From: Acidimicrobiales bacterium | GTDB lineage: Bacteria > Actinomycetota > Acidimicrobiia > Acidimicrobiales > Acidimicrobilacustridaceae | DNA length: 5,702 nt | Direction of reading: 5' to 3' | Assembly (NCBI GenBank): GCA_023261915.1 | Contig: JALRFT010000341.1 | Coordinates: forward strand, 1-5,702 | Shown here: positions 1 to 5,702 of the stretch, piece by piece | How positions within the stretch are numbered: the first letter of the stretch is position 1 | How the letters are laid out: the number at the start of each line of letters is the position of its first letter | Made by a program: the position numbers and the translations under genes | The notes under the pieces: model-generated | What the model was told of the DNA's origin: nothing | Seen by the model: the letters and a program-made list of their open reading frames with translations, nothing else | Databases searched by the model: none

Positions 1-908
1 ACGATGGCGTCACGGGCCTCGGTCTCGGCGGCCCCCCGCTCGGCCTTGTCGGCAATGGTCTGGGATGCAGCCAGGCGATCGCCGCCCACCTCACGCACCG
101 CCGCAATGATCTCGTCGGAGTAGTCGACCTGGGCGGGGTAGTCCATGGTCGGCTTGGCGCCACCGACCTTTTCCAGGAGTTCGAGCTGCAGTTCGATGGA
201 CTGACGGATCCACGCCTTGGCGGCCTCGAGGCCACCGGCCAACACGGCCTCGGTCACCTTGGGGGCACCCTCGGCGAAGCGCTCGTGGGCACCTTCGGTG
301 CCGCCGGCCTCCACCATCATGATGGCGATGTCAGAACCGTCGGCGGTCTCCCGCCCGGCCACGACCAGCTCGAAGGTGCACTCGTCACCCTCTTCGTAGG
401 TGGGGAACGGAATCCATTCGCCATCGGTCGACCACGCCACACGCACCGCCCCGATGGGACCGGCGAAGGGGACGTCGGAGACCATGAGAGCCGCCGACGC
501 GCCGTTGATGGCCAGCACGTCGTAGGGGGTGGACAGGTCGGTACCCAACACGGTGCCCACAATGTGGACCTCGTTGCGGAAGTCGTCGGGGAACGCCGGC
601 CGGATGGGCCGATCGATGAGCCGACAGGTCAGCACGGCGTTGTCTGACGCCTTGCCCTCCCGGCGGAAGAACGATCCGGGAATCCGCCCGGCGGCGTACA
701 TGCGCTCCTCGATGTCGACGGTGAGCGGGAAGAAATCGATGCCGTCCCGCACACCCTTGGAGGCTGTGGCGGTGACGAGCACGACCGTGTCGCCGAGGCG
801 AACGGTGACGGCGCCACCGGCCTGGGCGGCGAACTTGCCGCTCTCGAATCCGAGAATCTTGTCGGCAGCGCCCTGCACGGGACTGTCAACGGAATGGGAC
901 TGGGCCAT
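1..908 (-). CDS. pnp: Polyribonucleotide nucleotidyltransferase (PNPase), N-terminal part, cut by window edge
   Basis: PNPase is a trimeric cytoplasmic 3'-5' exoribonuclease that phosphorolyses RNA to nucleoside diphosphates and can also add tails. The actinobacterial form is also known as GpsI. The first 302 residues are present (family about 700-750), covering the first RNase PH-like domain and the start of the helical linker. Diagnostic stretches are FFPLTVDIEERMYAAGRIPG (59-78), SFFRREG (79-85), CRLIDRPIRP (95-104) and NGASAALMVS (135-144). FFRRE and the RPIRP arginines belong to the conserved RNA/phosphate-binding surface of the family. The second RNase PH, KH and S1 domains lie outside the window. 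The ATG at 906-908 is preceded by GGAGAGGAG (917-925) with an 8-nt spacer, and the protein aligns from its first residues, so the start is firm. It lies downstream of rpsO, the standard gene order, behind a hairpin-rich spacer. No frameshift is visible. Confidence 0.97.
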   Translation of the reverse strand, partial: MAQSHSVDSPVQGAADKILGFESGKFAAQAGGAVTVRLGDTVVLVTATASKGVRDGIDFFPLTVDIEERMYAAGRIPGSFFRREGKASDNAVLTCRLIDRPIRPAFPDDFRNEVHIVGTVLGTDLSTPYDVLAINGASAALMVSDVPFAGPIGAVRVAWSTDGEWIPFPTYEEGDECTFELVVAGRETADGSDIAIMMVEAGGTEGAHERFAEGAPKVTEAVLAGGLEAAKAWIRQSIELQLELLEKVGGAKPTMDYPAQVDYSDEIIAAVREVGGDRLAASQTIADKAERGAAETEARDAI

Positions 909-971
909 GGTGATGGCTCCTCTCCGGACGGAATTCCCGCCCGATGTGGAGGGTGTCCGCTGGCCAGTTCC

Positions 972-1009
972 CAGTGGAGGCTGCCGGGTCGTTCCGGCAG
1001 TCACCACTG
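972..1009 (-). repeat. Long imperfect hairpin in the pnp leader
   Basis: Inverted repeat: a perfect inner stem CTGCCGG/CCGGCAG (981-987 with 994-1000, loop 988-993) extended by an outer stem CAGTGG/CCACTG (972-977 with 1004-1009). In the minus-strand RNA the two stems are separated by a U-U mismatch, one G-C pair and an A-C mismatch. The structure ends 46 nt before the pnp ribosome-binding site. In E. coli a stem-loop in the pnp leader is cut by RNase III and then used by PNPase to destabilise its own message. The position suggests a similar role here, but that is inference. There is no U-run after the stem, so a classical terminator is unlikely. Confidence 0.55.
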
Positions 1010-1025
1010 ACAACTGTGCACTGGG

Positions 1026-1044
1026 ACACACCTCGTTGGTGTGT
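1026..1044 (-). repeat. 7-bp perfect hairpin in the rpsO-pnp spacer
   Basis: Perfect inverted repeat ACACACC/GGTGTGT (1026-1032 with 1038-1044) around a 5-nt loop. It sits between two other hairpins, so most of the 196-nt rpsO-pnp spacer can fold. No T-tract follows on the minus strand. It may act in processing or stability of the rpsO-pnp transcript; no specific function can be read from the sequence. Confidence 0.45.
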
Positions 1045-1048
1045 AGAT

Positions 1049-1073
1049 GATCCCGACCGACTCGGCCGGGATC
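1049..1073 (-). terminator. Hairpin after rpsO, possible attenuator between rpsO and pnp
   Basis: Inverted repeat GATCCCGACC/GGCCGGGATC (1049-1058 with 1064-1073), nine of ten positions paired, with a 5-nt loop. It begins 31 nt after the rpsO stop codon. A GC-rich stem just past a stop resembles an intrinsic terminator, but the minus strand continues as ATCTACACACC without a U-run. It could be a weak terminator that lowers read-through into pnp, a 3' stabiliser of the rpsO message, or a processing site. Confidence 0.4.
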
Positions 1074-1104
1074 GGGGGTCCGCCGGCGGCGGAGATCCCG
1101 TCGG

Positions 1105-1383
1105 TCAGCGCCGCAGGCCGAGCTTGGCGATGATCGCCCGGTATTCCTCGACGTTGTTGCGCTTCACATAGTCCAGCAGACGGCGACGCTTGCCCACGAG
1201 CATGAGCAGGCCGCGGCGGCTGTGGTGATCCTTCTTGTGCACCTTGAGGTGCTCGGTGAGGTGGGTGATCCGGTCGGTGAGCAGAGCGATCTGCACCTCG
1301 GACGAACCGGTATCGCTGTCGTGGAGACGGTGCGCCTCGATTGTGGTCGCCTTGGGGGGCAGGTTGGCTGGAGCTCCGGACAT
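1105..1383 (-). CDS. rpsO: 30S ribosomal protein S15
   Basis: S15 is a primary-binding protein of the 30S subunit platform that binds the three-way junction of 16S rRNA helices 20-22. The 92-residue product (family usually 88-90) contains the diagnostic core: DTGSSEVQIALLTDRI, then LTEHLKVHKKDHHSRRGLL, LVGKRRRLLDYVKRN and the C-terminal IIAKLGLRR. The DHHSRRGL segment is the conserved rRNA-contacting stretch. The start is the ATG at 1381-1383, with GAGGT at 1391-1395 and a 7-nt spacer. A longer reading from 1527 would add 48 non-homologous residues encoded by the structured leader, so I rejected it. The extreme N-terminus (MSGAPANLPPKATTIEAHRL) is unusual: the common opening 'K-x-x-I-I-x-x-[YF]' of helix 1 is poorly kept. 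It is followed by pnp on the same strand. Confidence 0.97.
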   Translation of the reverse strand: MSGAPANLPPKATTIEAHRLHDSDTGSSEVQIALLTDRITHLTEHLKVHKKDHHSRRGLLMLVGKRRRLLDYVKRNNVEEYRAIIAKLGLRR

Positions 1384-1401
1384 CGGGTCTACCTCGTTGC
1401 T

Positions 1402-1475
1402 GGGCCGTCGGCCCGTCGGTGGGAATGGGTCCCGGCCTCCCGGACCGTCGGCCCCGCCGCACCGACTAATCGGTG
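1402..1475 (-). promoter_or_regulatory. Structured rpsO leader with competing pairings
   Basis: The 5' untranslated region of rpsO, just before its ribosome-binding site, holds several inverted repeats. A local hairpin GGGCC/GGCCC is at 1402-1406/1410-1414, GGTCC/GGACC at 1428-1432/1442-1446, and CACCGA/TCGGTG at 1460-1465/1470-1475. The segment CACCGAC (1460-1466) can instead pair with GTCGGTG at 1415-1421, so two alternative folds are possible. A 10-bp direct repeat CCGTCGGCCC occurs at 1405-1414 and 1445-1454. In several bacteria S15 represses its own translation by binding structured rpsO leaders of unrelated shape. This region is a plausible counterpart, but I cannot match it to a known leader class. 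Confidence 0.4.
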
Positions 1476-1537
1476 TGGGGAGGGCTCCCAACATGAACGG
1501 GACGCCGCACCAGGGGGGCACATGCACCTCTGGCGCA

Positions 1538-1556
1538 CCTTCCGGGGACCGGAAGG
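1538..1556 (-). repeat. Perfect 8-bp hairpin between the WS/DGAT gene and rpsO
   Basis: Perfect inverted repeat CCTTCCGG/CCGGAAGG (1538-1545 with 1549-1556) with a 3-nt loop. It starts 50 nt past the stop of the WS/DGAT gene. It could be that gene's terminator, although no U-run follows, or, if the candidate promoter just upstream is real, the 5' end structure of the rpsO leader. The sequence does not decide between these. Confidence 0.5.
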
Positions 1557-1564
1557 CTCCTCAC

Positions 1565-1594
1565 AACATACCAGCAGGCCCCAACAAACCCCAA
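1565..1594 (-). promoter_or_regulatory. Candidate sigma-70-type promoter for rpsO-pnp
   Basis: On the minus strand, TTGGGG (1589-1594) and TATGTT (1565-1570) are separated by 18 nt. TATGTT fits the actinobacterial TANNNT -10 pattern; the -35 box matches TTGACA only at its first three bases. Transcription would begin near 1558, giving a leader of about 175 nt that opens with the 1538-1556 hairpin. The site lies right after the WS/DGAT stop codon, where a promoter separating the lipid genes from rpsO would be expected. Confidence 0.35.
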
Positions 1595-1606
1595 AGGCAG
1601 GGCTAC

Positions 1607-3022
1607 TCAGGCGTCCTGGGGGGCTGGGCAGCGAGACAGGAGTTCGTCGAGCGCATGGCGCACCCCCGCCGCCAGATCCCAGTGATCAGGCACCAATTCC
1701 CGACAGACCAGGAAACCGACATCGACCTGCTGGCAGTAGGAGAACACCGTGATGTTCAGACCCGTGCCATACAGCAGCGGCCCCATTGGGTAGAGGGCCT
1801 CCACCGGGGATCCGGCACACCAGATGGGGAACGACGGGCCTGGGACGTTGGAAATGATCGTATTCATGAGCGGCGGCAGGGAGCGGTCGAGGCCGGCGAG
1901 GGTGTACATGCGCGCCGCAAGATCAATGAGGGCCGGCGGTGCCGTCTCGGAGATCCCCATGATTTTCTCGGCCGCCAGAGCCTGCTGCATCTCCTTGGCA
2001 CTGCGTGTCGTTTCGGCGATCGCCATGAGACGGTCGACGGGATCGTCAACGTCGGTAGCAAGCGACGTGAACATGGCCGCCACCTTGGTCCCCACGCCAC
2101 GATCACCTTCGGCGCGCATCGACACCGGCACCTGAGCGATGAGCGGCGACGCCGGGAGTTCATCCCGGCTCATGAGGTAGGCCCGCAACGCCCCACTGCA
2201 TACAGCCAGCACCACGTCGTTGACCTTCACCCCGAAAGCGTTCTTGATACGTCGCACGTCATCGAGAGGCATCGACGTGAAGGCAAACCGCCGATTGGGG
2301 GTCAGCTCGGCATTGAATGATGCTCGCGGCGCCTGCAACGGAAGGGGCGCTGGCACCTGCCGCCGCCGCAGCGGCACGAGACGCACCCCCTGACGGACGG
2401 TCTGCACCATGAACCGGGTGGCTCGCACCGGCGTCAACGCCGCCGAGGCAATGCCACGCACCAGAAGTTCCTGGGCCTGGGGCACGACGGGCACCGGCCG
2501 ACGCTTCGGGGTGAGCTCCTCGCTGGGGAGTGGCGGGTCGGGCTCAAGATCCATCAACAGCGTGGCCACCTCGCTGCCCGTGACCCCGTCGACGATGGCG
2601 TGGTGGATCTTGGCAAGGATCGCCACCCGCCCGTCGGCGAGTCCTTCGATGAACCACATCTCCCACAAAGGACGTGACCGGTCGATCTTGCGACCCACGA
2701 GATCCCCGATGAGGTTGCCCAACTGCTGGTCCCCTCCGGGGGCGGGCAACTGGATGCGGTGCAGATGGTCGTTGATGTCGATGTGGGGGACATCGACCAT
2801 CACCGGGCGGTCGAGCCCGAGGGGGACCTCGACGAGTTCCCACCCGAACTGGGGGACGAGATGCAGTCGCGCCGCAATATGTTCGGCGAACGCCTCGAAG
2901 GTGAAGGGTCGCACGCCCCGCGACGGATCCACGATGACCACGGCGGAGACGTGCATGTGCCACGACGGGGTCTCCCCGTAGAGGAAGGCGGCATCCATGC
3001 CGCTCACTCGGTGCGCCACCAT
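1607..3022 (-). CDS. Wax ester synthase/diacylglycerol acyltransferase (WS/DGAT family)
   Basis: This family transfers an acyl group from acyl-CoA to a fatty alcohol or diacylglycerol, giving wax esters or triacylglycerol stored in lipid inclusions; the enzymes are usually membrane- or droplet-associated. The 471-residue product has the normal family length (about 450-480). Visible landmarks, in order: the N-terminal SGMDAAFLYGETPSWHMHV block (7-25), PLWEMWFIEGL (118-128), the catalytic HHAIVDG (140-146, HHxxxDG with the general-base histidine), NDVVLAVCSGALR (268-280), SNVPGP (391-396) and GTGLNITVFSY near 419-429. I chose the ATG at 3020-3022 because it gives the usual short lead before SGMDAAF and follows GAGGGGG (3033-3039) by 10 nt. 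GTG at 3019, GTG at 3007, ATG at 2998 and an upstream ATG at 3058 are alternatives. The stop of the upstream gene lies 5 nt before this start, indicating operon transcription and probably translational coupling. The in vivo substrate cannot be told. Confidence 0.93.
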   Translation of the reverse strand: MVAHRVSGMDAAFLYGETPSWHMHVSAVVIVDPSRGVRPFTFEAFAEHIAARLHLVPQFGWELVEVPLGLDRPVMVDVPHIDINDHLHRIQLPAPGGDQQLGNLIGDLVGRKIDRSRPLWEMWFIEGLADGRVAILAKIHHAIVDGVTGSEVATLLMDLEPDPPLPSEELTPKRRPVPVVPQAQELLVRGIASAALTPVRATRFMVQTVRQGVRLVPLRRRQVPAPLPLQAPRASFNAELTPNRRFAFTSMPLDDVRRIKNAFGVKVNDVVLAVCSGALRAYLMSRDELPASPLIAQVPVSMRAEGDRGVGTKVAAMFTSLATDVDDPVDRLMAIAETTRSAKEMQQALAAEKIMGISETAPPALIDLAARMYTLAGLDRSLPPLMNTIISNVPGPSFPIWCAGSPVEALYPMGPLLYGTGLNITVFSYCQQVDVGFLVCRELVPDHWDLAAGVRHALDELLSRCPAPQDA

Positions 3023-3027
3023 CCCCC

Positions 3028-4407
3028 TTACACCCCCTCGGTGACGGCCGGCCGCCATCCCTCGACCGGGCCGAAGGCCTCAACGAGCAAGCGGGTGGAC
3101 GAGACGTCCACCCCGAGACCGACCTCGGACACACCTTGTTCCCGACCGGCGGCCCGCAACGCTGCAGTCCACGCCGCCGCCTGATCGTCCACCCCACCCA
3201 CTGGCAGCGTCCCGGCGCCCCACGACGCCACGGTGATGTCCAGTTGCCATGCCACGGCAAGCTCGAGGAGCTCAGCAGTGAACGGATCGTGTGGCTCGGT
3301 GGTCACGGCGACTGCCGGTCTCCCCTCAAGGGCAGCGGCAATGGCCGCAGCGACGGCGAACCCCGGTGCCCGCAGACCCGGGAGTCGCAGAGCCCCGGGC
3401 GAAGCATCGGTAGATACCCGAGCGAGCCAGAGCCCGGCCGGCCCACCATCGGCCGCAAGCAGGGTGTTACGACGCGCCACCGCACCGAGTGCCCGGCATG
3501 CGGCCACCGGCGACGAGTCCCCGGGTTCGCCCGCCAGACAGGCCTCGATCACCGATGCTGTGACCTCCGAGAGCGCCGACGGCGCTGGCATCGGGGGTAC
3601 CGGTGGCTCCCAGCGCAGACCCAAGGTGGCGAGGTGCACGGGATCTACCTCGAGCACCTGGGATCCAAGTGACCACGGTGGTTCGTCAGGTCCGCGATCA
3701 AGCTCAACACCGTCGACACCACTGACCACCACGAACGGTGCACCACTGACTCCGGCCATCGCCAAGTCCTCGGACTGCAGGGTCACCACGCCATCGAACG
3801 CCGGGTCGGAGCCCGACACCATGCCCGCCGCTCCCGGGACCACGACGATGCGCATTCCGCCGTCGTGAGCCAGTTGCACGAGATCCCCCACTCGACCCGC
3901 CCGGCCCACACCCGGACCGGCAACGATGACGGCACCCACCCCGCGCATGTCCTCAGCCAAGGTCATGGCCGCACCGCCGTGACCCACTTCGATGACGTCG
4001 TGCTCCCCCGCCGGGGCGTCGAGGTCGACATCGACAACGAGTTCAACACCCGCACCTGATGAACCCGTCACGGCCGGACGGTCCCATGCGGCCACTAGCG
4101 AGAGCAGTTCCTCAGGGTCGGTGACGACCAACGGCGCCGACCGCATCCCCGGCGTTGCCCCGACGACGAGGCGACGACCGGGCAGCAGCGCCACTCCCGG
4201 AGCCGGGCCGACCCGTCCTGCCGCCAGTGCCAGCGTGGCCGCGAGCAGCGGCTCATCGACGCGGACGTGAGCCATCCCTGCGATTCCGCTAATGCCATCG
4301 GAGGGGGCGCCGAAGACCCGGGTCACACCGAGGTGGGCGAGGGCACCGCCGAGCAGGTCCCCAACACACTGGCCGGGGCCGACACCAGTCACCTCACCTG
4401 CGTCCAC
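3028..4407 (-). CDS. Divergent ThDP-enzyme-fold (acetolactate synthase-like) protein, probably non-catalytic
   Basis: The 459-residue product has the outline of acetolactate-synthase-type ThDP enzymes. A PYR-like domain (about 12-135) opens with GDLLGGALAHLGVTRVFGAP and ends with VELVVDVDLDAPA, like the 'GPVLVDIPKDV' end of that domain. A central domain (about 155-265) has GAVIVAGPGVGRAG. A PP-like domain (about 300-450) has LLAADGGPAGLWLAR and PFTAELLELAVAWQLDITVAS. Glu52 sits where the cofactor-activating glutamate is expected. However, the Mg/ThDP motif GDG...N is missing: the GDG position reads TTEPHDP (369-375) and the following Asn is absent. It is about 100 residues shorter than typical ALS, mostly within the PYR domain. 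There is no lysine or tyrosine and only one asparagine. The start is GTG (4405-4407) after GGAAGG (4414-4419, 6-nt spacer); the open frame continues upstream opposite the thiolase gene, but nothing there is convincing. WS/DGAT follows at once. Fold assignment is from pattern matching; the function is unknown. Confidence 0.8.
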   Translation of the reverse strand: MDAGEVTGVGPGQCVGDLLGGALAHLGVTRVFGAPSDGISGIAGMAHVRVDEPLLAATLALAAGRVGPAPGVALLPGRRLVVGATPGMRSAPLVVTDPEELLSLVAAWDRPAVTGSSGAGVELVVDVDLDAPAGEHDVIEVGHGGAAMTLAEDMRGVGAVIVAGPGVGRAGRVGDLVQLAHDGGMRIVVVPGAAGMVSGSDPAFDGVVTLQSEDLAMAGVSGAPFVVVSGVDGVELDRGPDEPPWSLGSQVLEVDPVHLATLGLRWEPPVPPMPAPSALSEVTASVIEACLAGEPGDSSPVAACRALGAVARRNTLLAADGGPAGLWLARVSTDASPGALRLPGLRAPGFAVAAAIAAALEGRPAVAVTTEPHDPFTAELLELAVAWQLDITVASWGAGTLPVGGVDDQAAAWTAALRAAGREQGVSEVGLGVDVSSTRLLVEAFGPVEGWRPAVTEGV

Positions 4408-4603
4408 GGGGTTCCTTCCACCTTCAGCGCCACCGGATGCCTCGGACCACAACGTCGACGGGCCCCGATCCGGGAGGCAAATGCTAGGCGGCACCCCCGC
4501 CGCGAGCCTGATCGGCTGGCGCAGGTCCGAGCGAGTGTGCCCCAACAGCCTCAGGGGGACTAGACAAAGGGAGTTCAGCCGGATCCATGACGAGGAGTAC
4601 CTC
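4408..4603. promoter_or_regulatory. Divergent intergenic region between ThDP-like gene and thiolase
   Basis: These 196 bp separate the two divergent start codons and must hold both promoters. On the minus strand TAGCAT (4481-4486) fits the TANNNT -10 pattern, about 70 nt before the GTG start, but I see no convincing -35 box at the right spacing. On the plus strand no clear -10/-35 pair stands out. Short inverted repeats such as GCGGC/GCCGC (4488-4492 with 4499-4503) are present but are expected by chance at this GC content. No operator can be named. Ribosome-binding sites are at 4414-4419 (minus) and 4592-4597 (plus). Confidence 0.4.
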
Positions 4604-5702
4604 ATGCCAGAAGCCGTGATCGTCGCTACTGCCCGCACCCCCATTGGCCGGGCGTTCAAGGGCTCGCTCGTGAACTGCCGGCCCGACGACCTTTCCGCCA
4701 TCGCCATCGAGGCCGCTCTCGCCCAGGTCCCCGAATTCGATCGCAACGAGGTTGAGGACCTGCTCATGGGTTGTGGCCAGCCTGCGGGGGAGGCCGGGAA
4801 CAACATCGCCCGAAACGTCGCCATCCTCGCCGGCATGCCCGACGTCCCGGGCGTCACCGTGAACCGCTACTGCTCCTCGTCGCTGCAGACCATTCGCATG
4901 GCCGCTCACGCCATCCGCGCCGGCGAGGGTGACGTGTTCATCGCCGCTGGAGTGGAGACCGTCAGCCGCTTCCAGTTCGGCATGGCCGACAGCGGACCGC
5001 ACAACACCTTGTTCACCGATGCCGAAGCCCGCACTGCCCAGCGGGCCGAGGGCGGCCAGGGCACGTGGACGCCGGGCGCCGGACTCCCCGACGTCTACAT
5101 CGCCATGGGCCAGACCGCTGAAAACGTCGCTGAGGCCGAGGGCGTGACCCGGGAGGAGATGGACGAGTTCGCCGCCCTGTCGCAGCAGCGGGCCTCGGCC
5201 TCACTTGAGCGTGGTTTCTGGGAGATGGAAATCACTCCGGTGCACACCACCGACGCCGAGGGCAACGCCGTGACGGTCACCACCGACGACGGCATCCGGC
5301 CCGGCACCACCGTGGAGGGTCTAGCCAAGCTGGGCCCGGCATTCCGCCCCGACGGTCGTGTCACGGCGGGTAACGCCTGCCCCCTCAACGACGGGGCCGC
5401 CGCCGTCATCGTCATGAGTGACACCCGGGCCGCCCAACTGGGCCTGACCCCTCTCGCCCGCATCGTGTCGTCGGGAGTCTCGGGTCTCAACCCCGAGATC
5501 ATGGGCATGGGCCCCGTCGAGGCCAGTCGCCAGGCGCTCCAGCGGGCCGGGATGTCGATCAACGACATCGATCTCGTCGAGATCAACGAGGCCTTCGCCG
5601 CCCAGGTCCTTCCCTCGGCCCGCCACCTCGGTGTGAGCATCGACAAGCTGAACGTCAACGGCGGCGCCATTGCGGTGGGTCACCCGTTCGGCATGACCGG
5701 CG
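4604..5702 (+). CDS. Thiolase (acetyl-CoA C-acetyltransferase / 3-ketoacyl-CoA thiolase), C-terminus cut by window edge
   Basis: Thiolases cleave 3-ketoacyl-CoA with CoA in beta-oxidation or condense two acetyl-CoA to acetoacetyl-CoA. The 366 residues present are most of a roughly 390-400-residue enzyme. It opens with AVIVATARTPIGRAFKGSL. The nucleophilic cysteine is Cys90 in VNRYCSSSLQT; then come VETVSR (118-123), TAGNACPLNDGAAA (254-267), NEAFAAQ (328-334) and NGGAIAVGHPFGMTG (352-366), where His360 belongs to the catalytic GHP motif. The second catalytic cysteine, in the C-terminal CxGxG motif, lies beyond the window. The ATG at 4604 is preceded by GAGGAG (4592-4597) with a 6-nt spacer, and homology begins at residue 4. 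The gene diverges from the ThDP-like/WS-DGAT pair. The TAGNACPLNDG form resembles actinobacterial FadA-type degradative thiolases, but direction and chain-length preference cannot be settled from this. Confidence 0.95.
   Translation, partial: MPEAVIVATARTPIGRAFKGSLVNCRPDDLSAIAIEAALAQVPEFDRNEVEDLLMGCGQPAGEAGNNIARNVAILAGMPDVPGVTVNRYCSSSLQTIRMAAHAIRAGEGDVFIAAGVETVSRFQFGMADSGPHNTLFTDAEARTAQRAEGGQGTWTPGAGLPDVYIAMGQTAENVAEAEGVTREEMDEFAALSQQRASASLERGFWEMEITPVHTTDAEGNAVTVTTDDGIRPGTTVEGLAKLGPAFRPDGRVTAGNACPLNDGAAAVIVMSDTRAAQLGLTPLARIVSSGVSGLNPEIMGMGPVEASRQALQRAGMSINDIDLVEINEAFAAQVLPSARHLGVSIDKLNVNGGAIAVGHPFGMTG

Noticed and set aside
529..1050. 173-codon plus-strand open frame
   Set aside because: It is antisense to the well-conserved start of pnp and its leader; the product is low-complexity and unlike any family I know.
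1384..1527. 48-residue N-terminal extension of S15
   Set aside because: It has no S15 similarity, overlaps the structured leader, and a good ribosome-binding site precedes the internal ATG at 1383.
1235..2320. 361-codon open frame on the plus strand
   Set aside because: It lies opposite rpsO, its leader and the C-terminal half of the WS/DGAT gene, has no recognisable domain, and long antisense open frames are common at this GC content.
3023..3058. Longer WS/DGAT start at 3058 (12 extra residues)
   Set aside because: It would overlap the upstream gene by 31 nt and add residues not typical of the family N-terminus; the ATG at 3022 fits better.
2544..3260. 238-codon minus-strand open frame overlapping two genes
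   Set aside because: It is an alternative frame of the same strand across the WS/DGAT and ThDP-like genes, is Arg/Pro-rich, and has no motif.
4408..4857. Upstream extension of the ThDP-like frame (150 more codons)
   Set aside because: Most of it is antisense to the thiolase start and has no ThDP-family similarity. A good ribosome-binding site and the start of domain similarity support the GTG at 4407.
5095..5670. 191-codon minus-strand open frame
   Set aside because: It is fully antisense to the thiolase coding sequence, whose motifs are intact; it is a frame shadow.

Overview
The window is GC-rich bacterial chromosome with tightly packed genes. PNPase, S15 and thiolase sequences of actinobacterial style, a wax ester synthase/diacylglycerol acyltransferase (WS/DGAT) and GTG start use all point to a high-GC actinobacterium, perhaps of the Acidimicrobiia. 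That placement is inference from protein style and gene content; no rRNA or other marker is present. I see no tRNA, CRISPR array, insertion sequence, phage gene or transfer signature.

Layout: four genes lie on the minus strand and one on the plus strand. Reading the minus strand from right to left: (a) 4407-3028, a 459-residue protein that looks like a shortened, degenerate thiamine-diphosphate (acetolactate synthase-like) enzyme; (b) 3022-1607, a WS/DGAT acyltransferase that begins 5 nt after the stop of (a), so the two form an operon; (c) 1383-1105, rpsO (ribosomal protein S15); (d) 908-1, the N-terminal 302 residues of PNPase (pnp), cut by the window edge. On the plus strand, 4604-5702 is a thiolase (acetyl-CoA acetyltransferase family) cut by the right edge; it diverges from (a) across a 196-bp intergenic region.

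rpsO-pnp is the classical, widely conserved translation/RNA-turnover pair. Both non-coding stretches around rpsO are rich in inverted repeats: a 221-nt rpsO leader region with a candidate promoter, a perfect 8-bp hairpin and two mutually exclusive pairings, and a 196-nt rpsO-pnp spacer with three successive hairpins. They are candidates for S15 feedback control and for RNase-dependent control of pnp. The other half of the window is acyl-CoA and storage-lipid metabolism: the thiolase makes or cleaves beta-ketoacyl-CoA, and WS/DGAT uses acyl-CoA to make wax esters or triacylglycerol.

The most unusual item is the acetolactate-synthase-like gene. It keeps a recognisable three-domain outline but is about 100 residues short, lacks the GDG...N cofactor-binding motif, and contains no lysine and no tyrosine in 459 residues. 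It may be a non-catalytic ThDP-fold protein tied to WS/DGAT by translation coupling. Its function is unknown.
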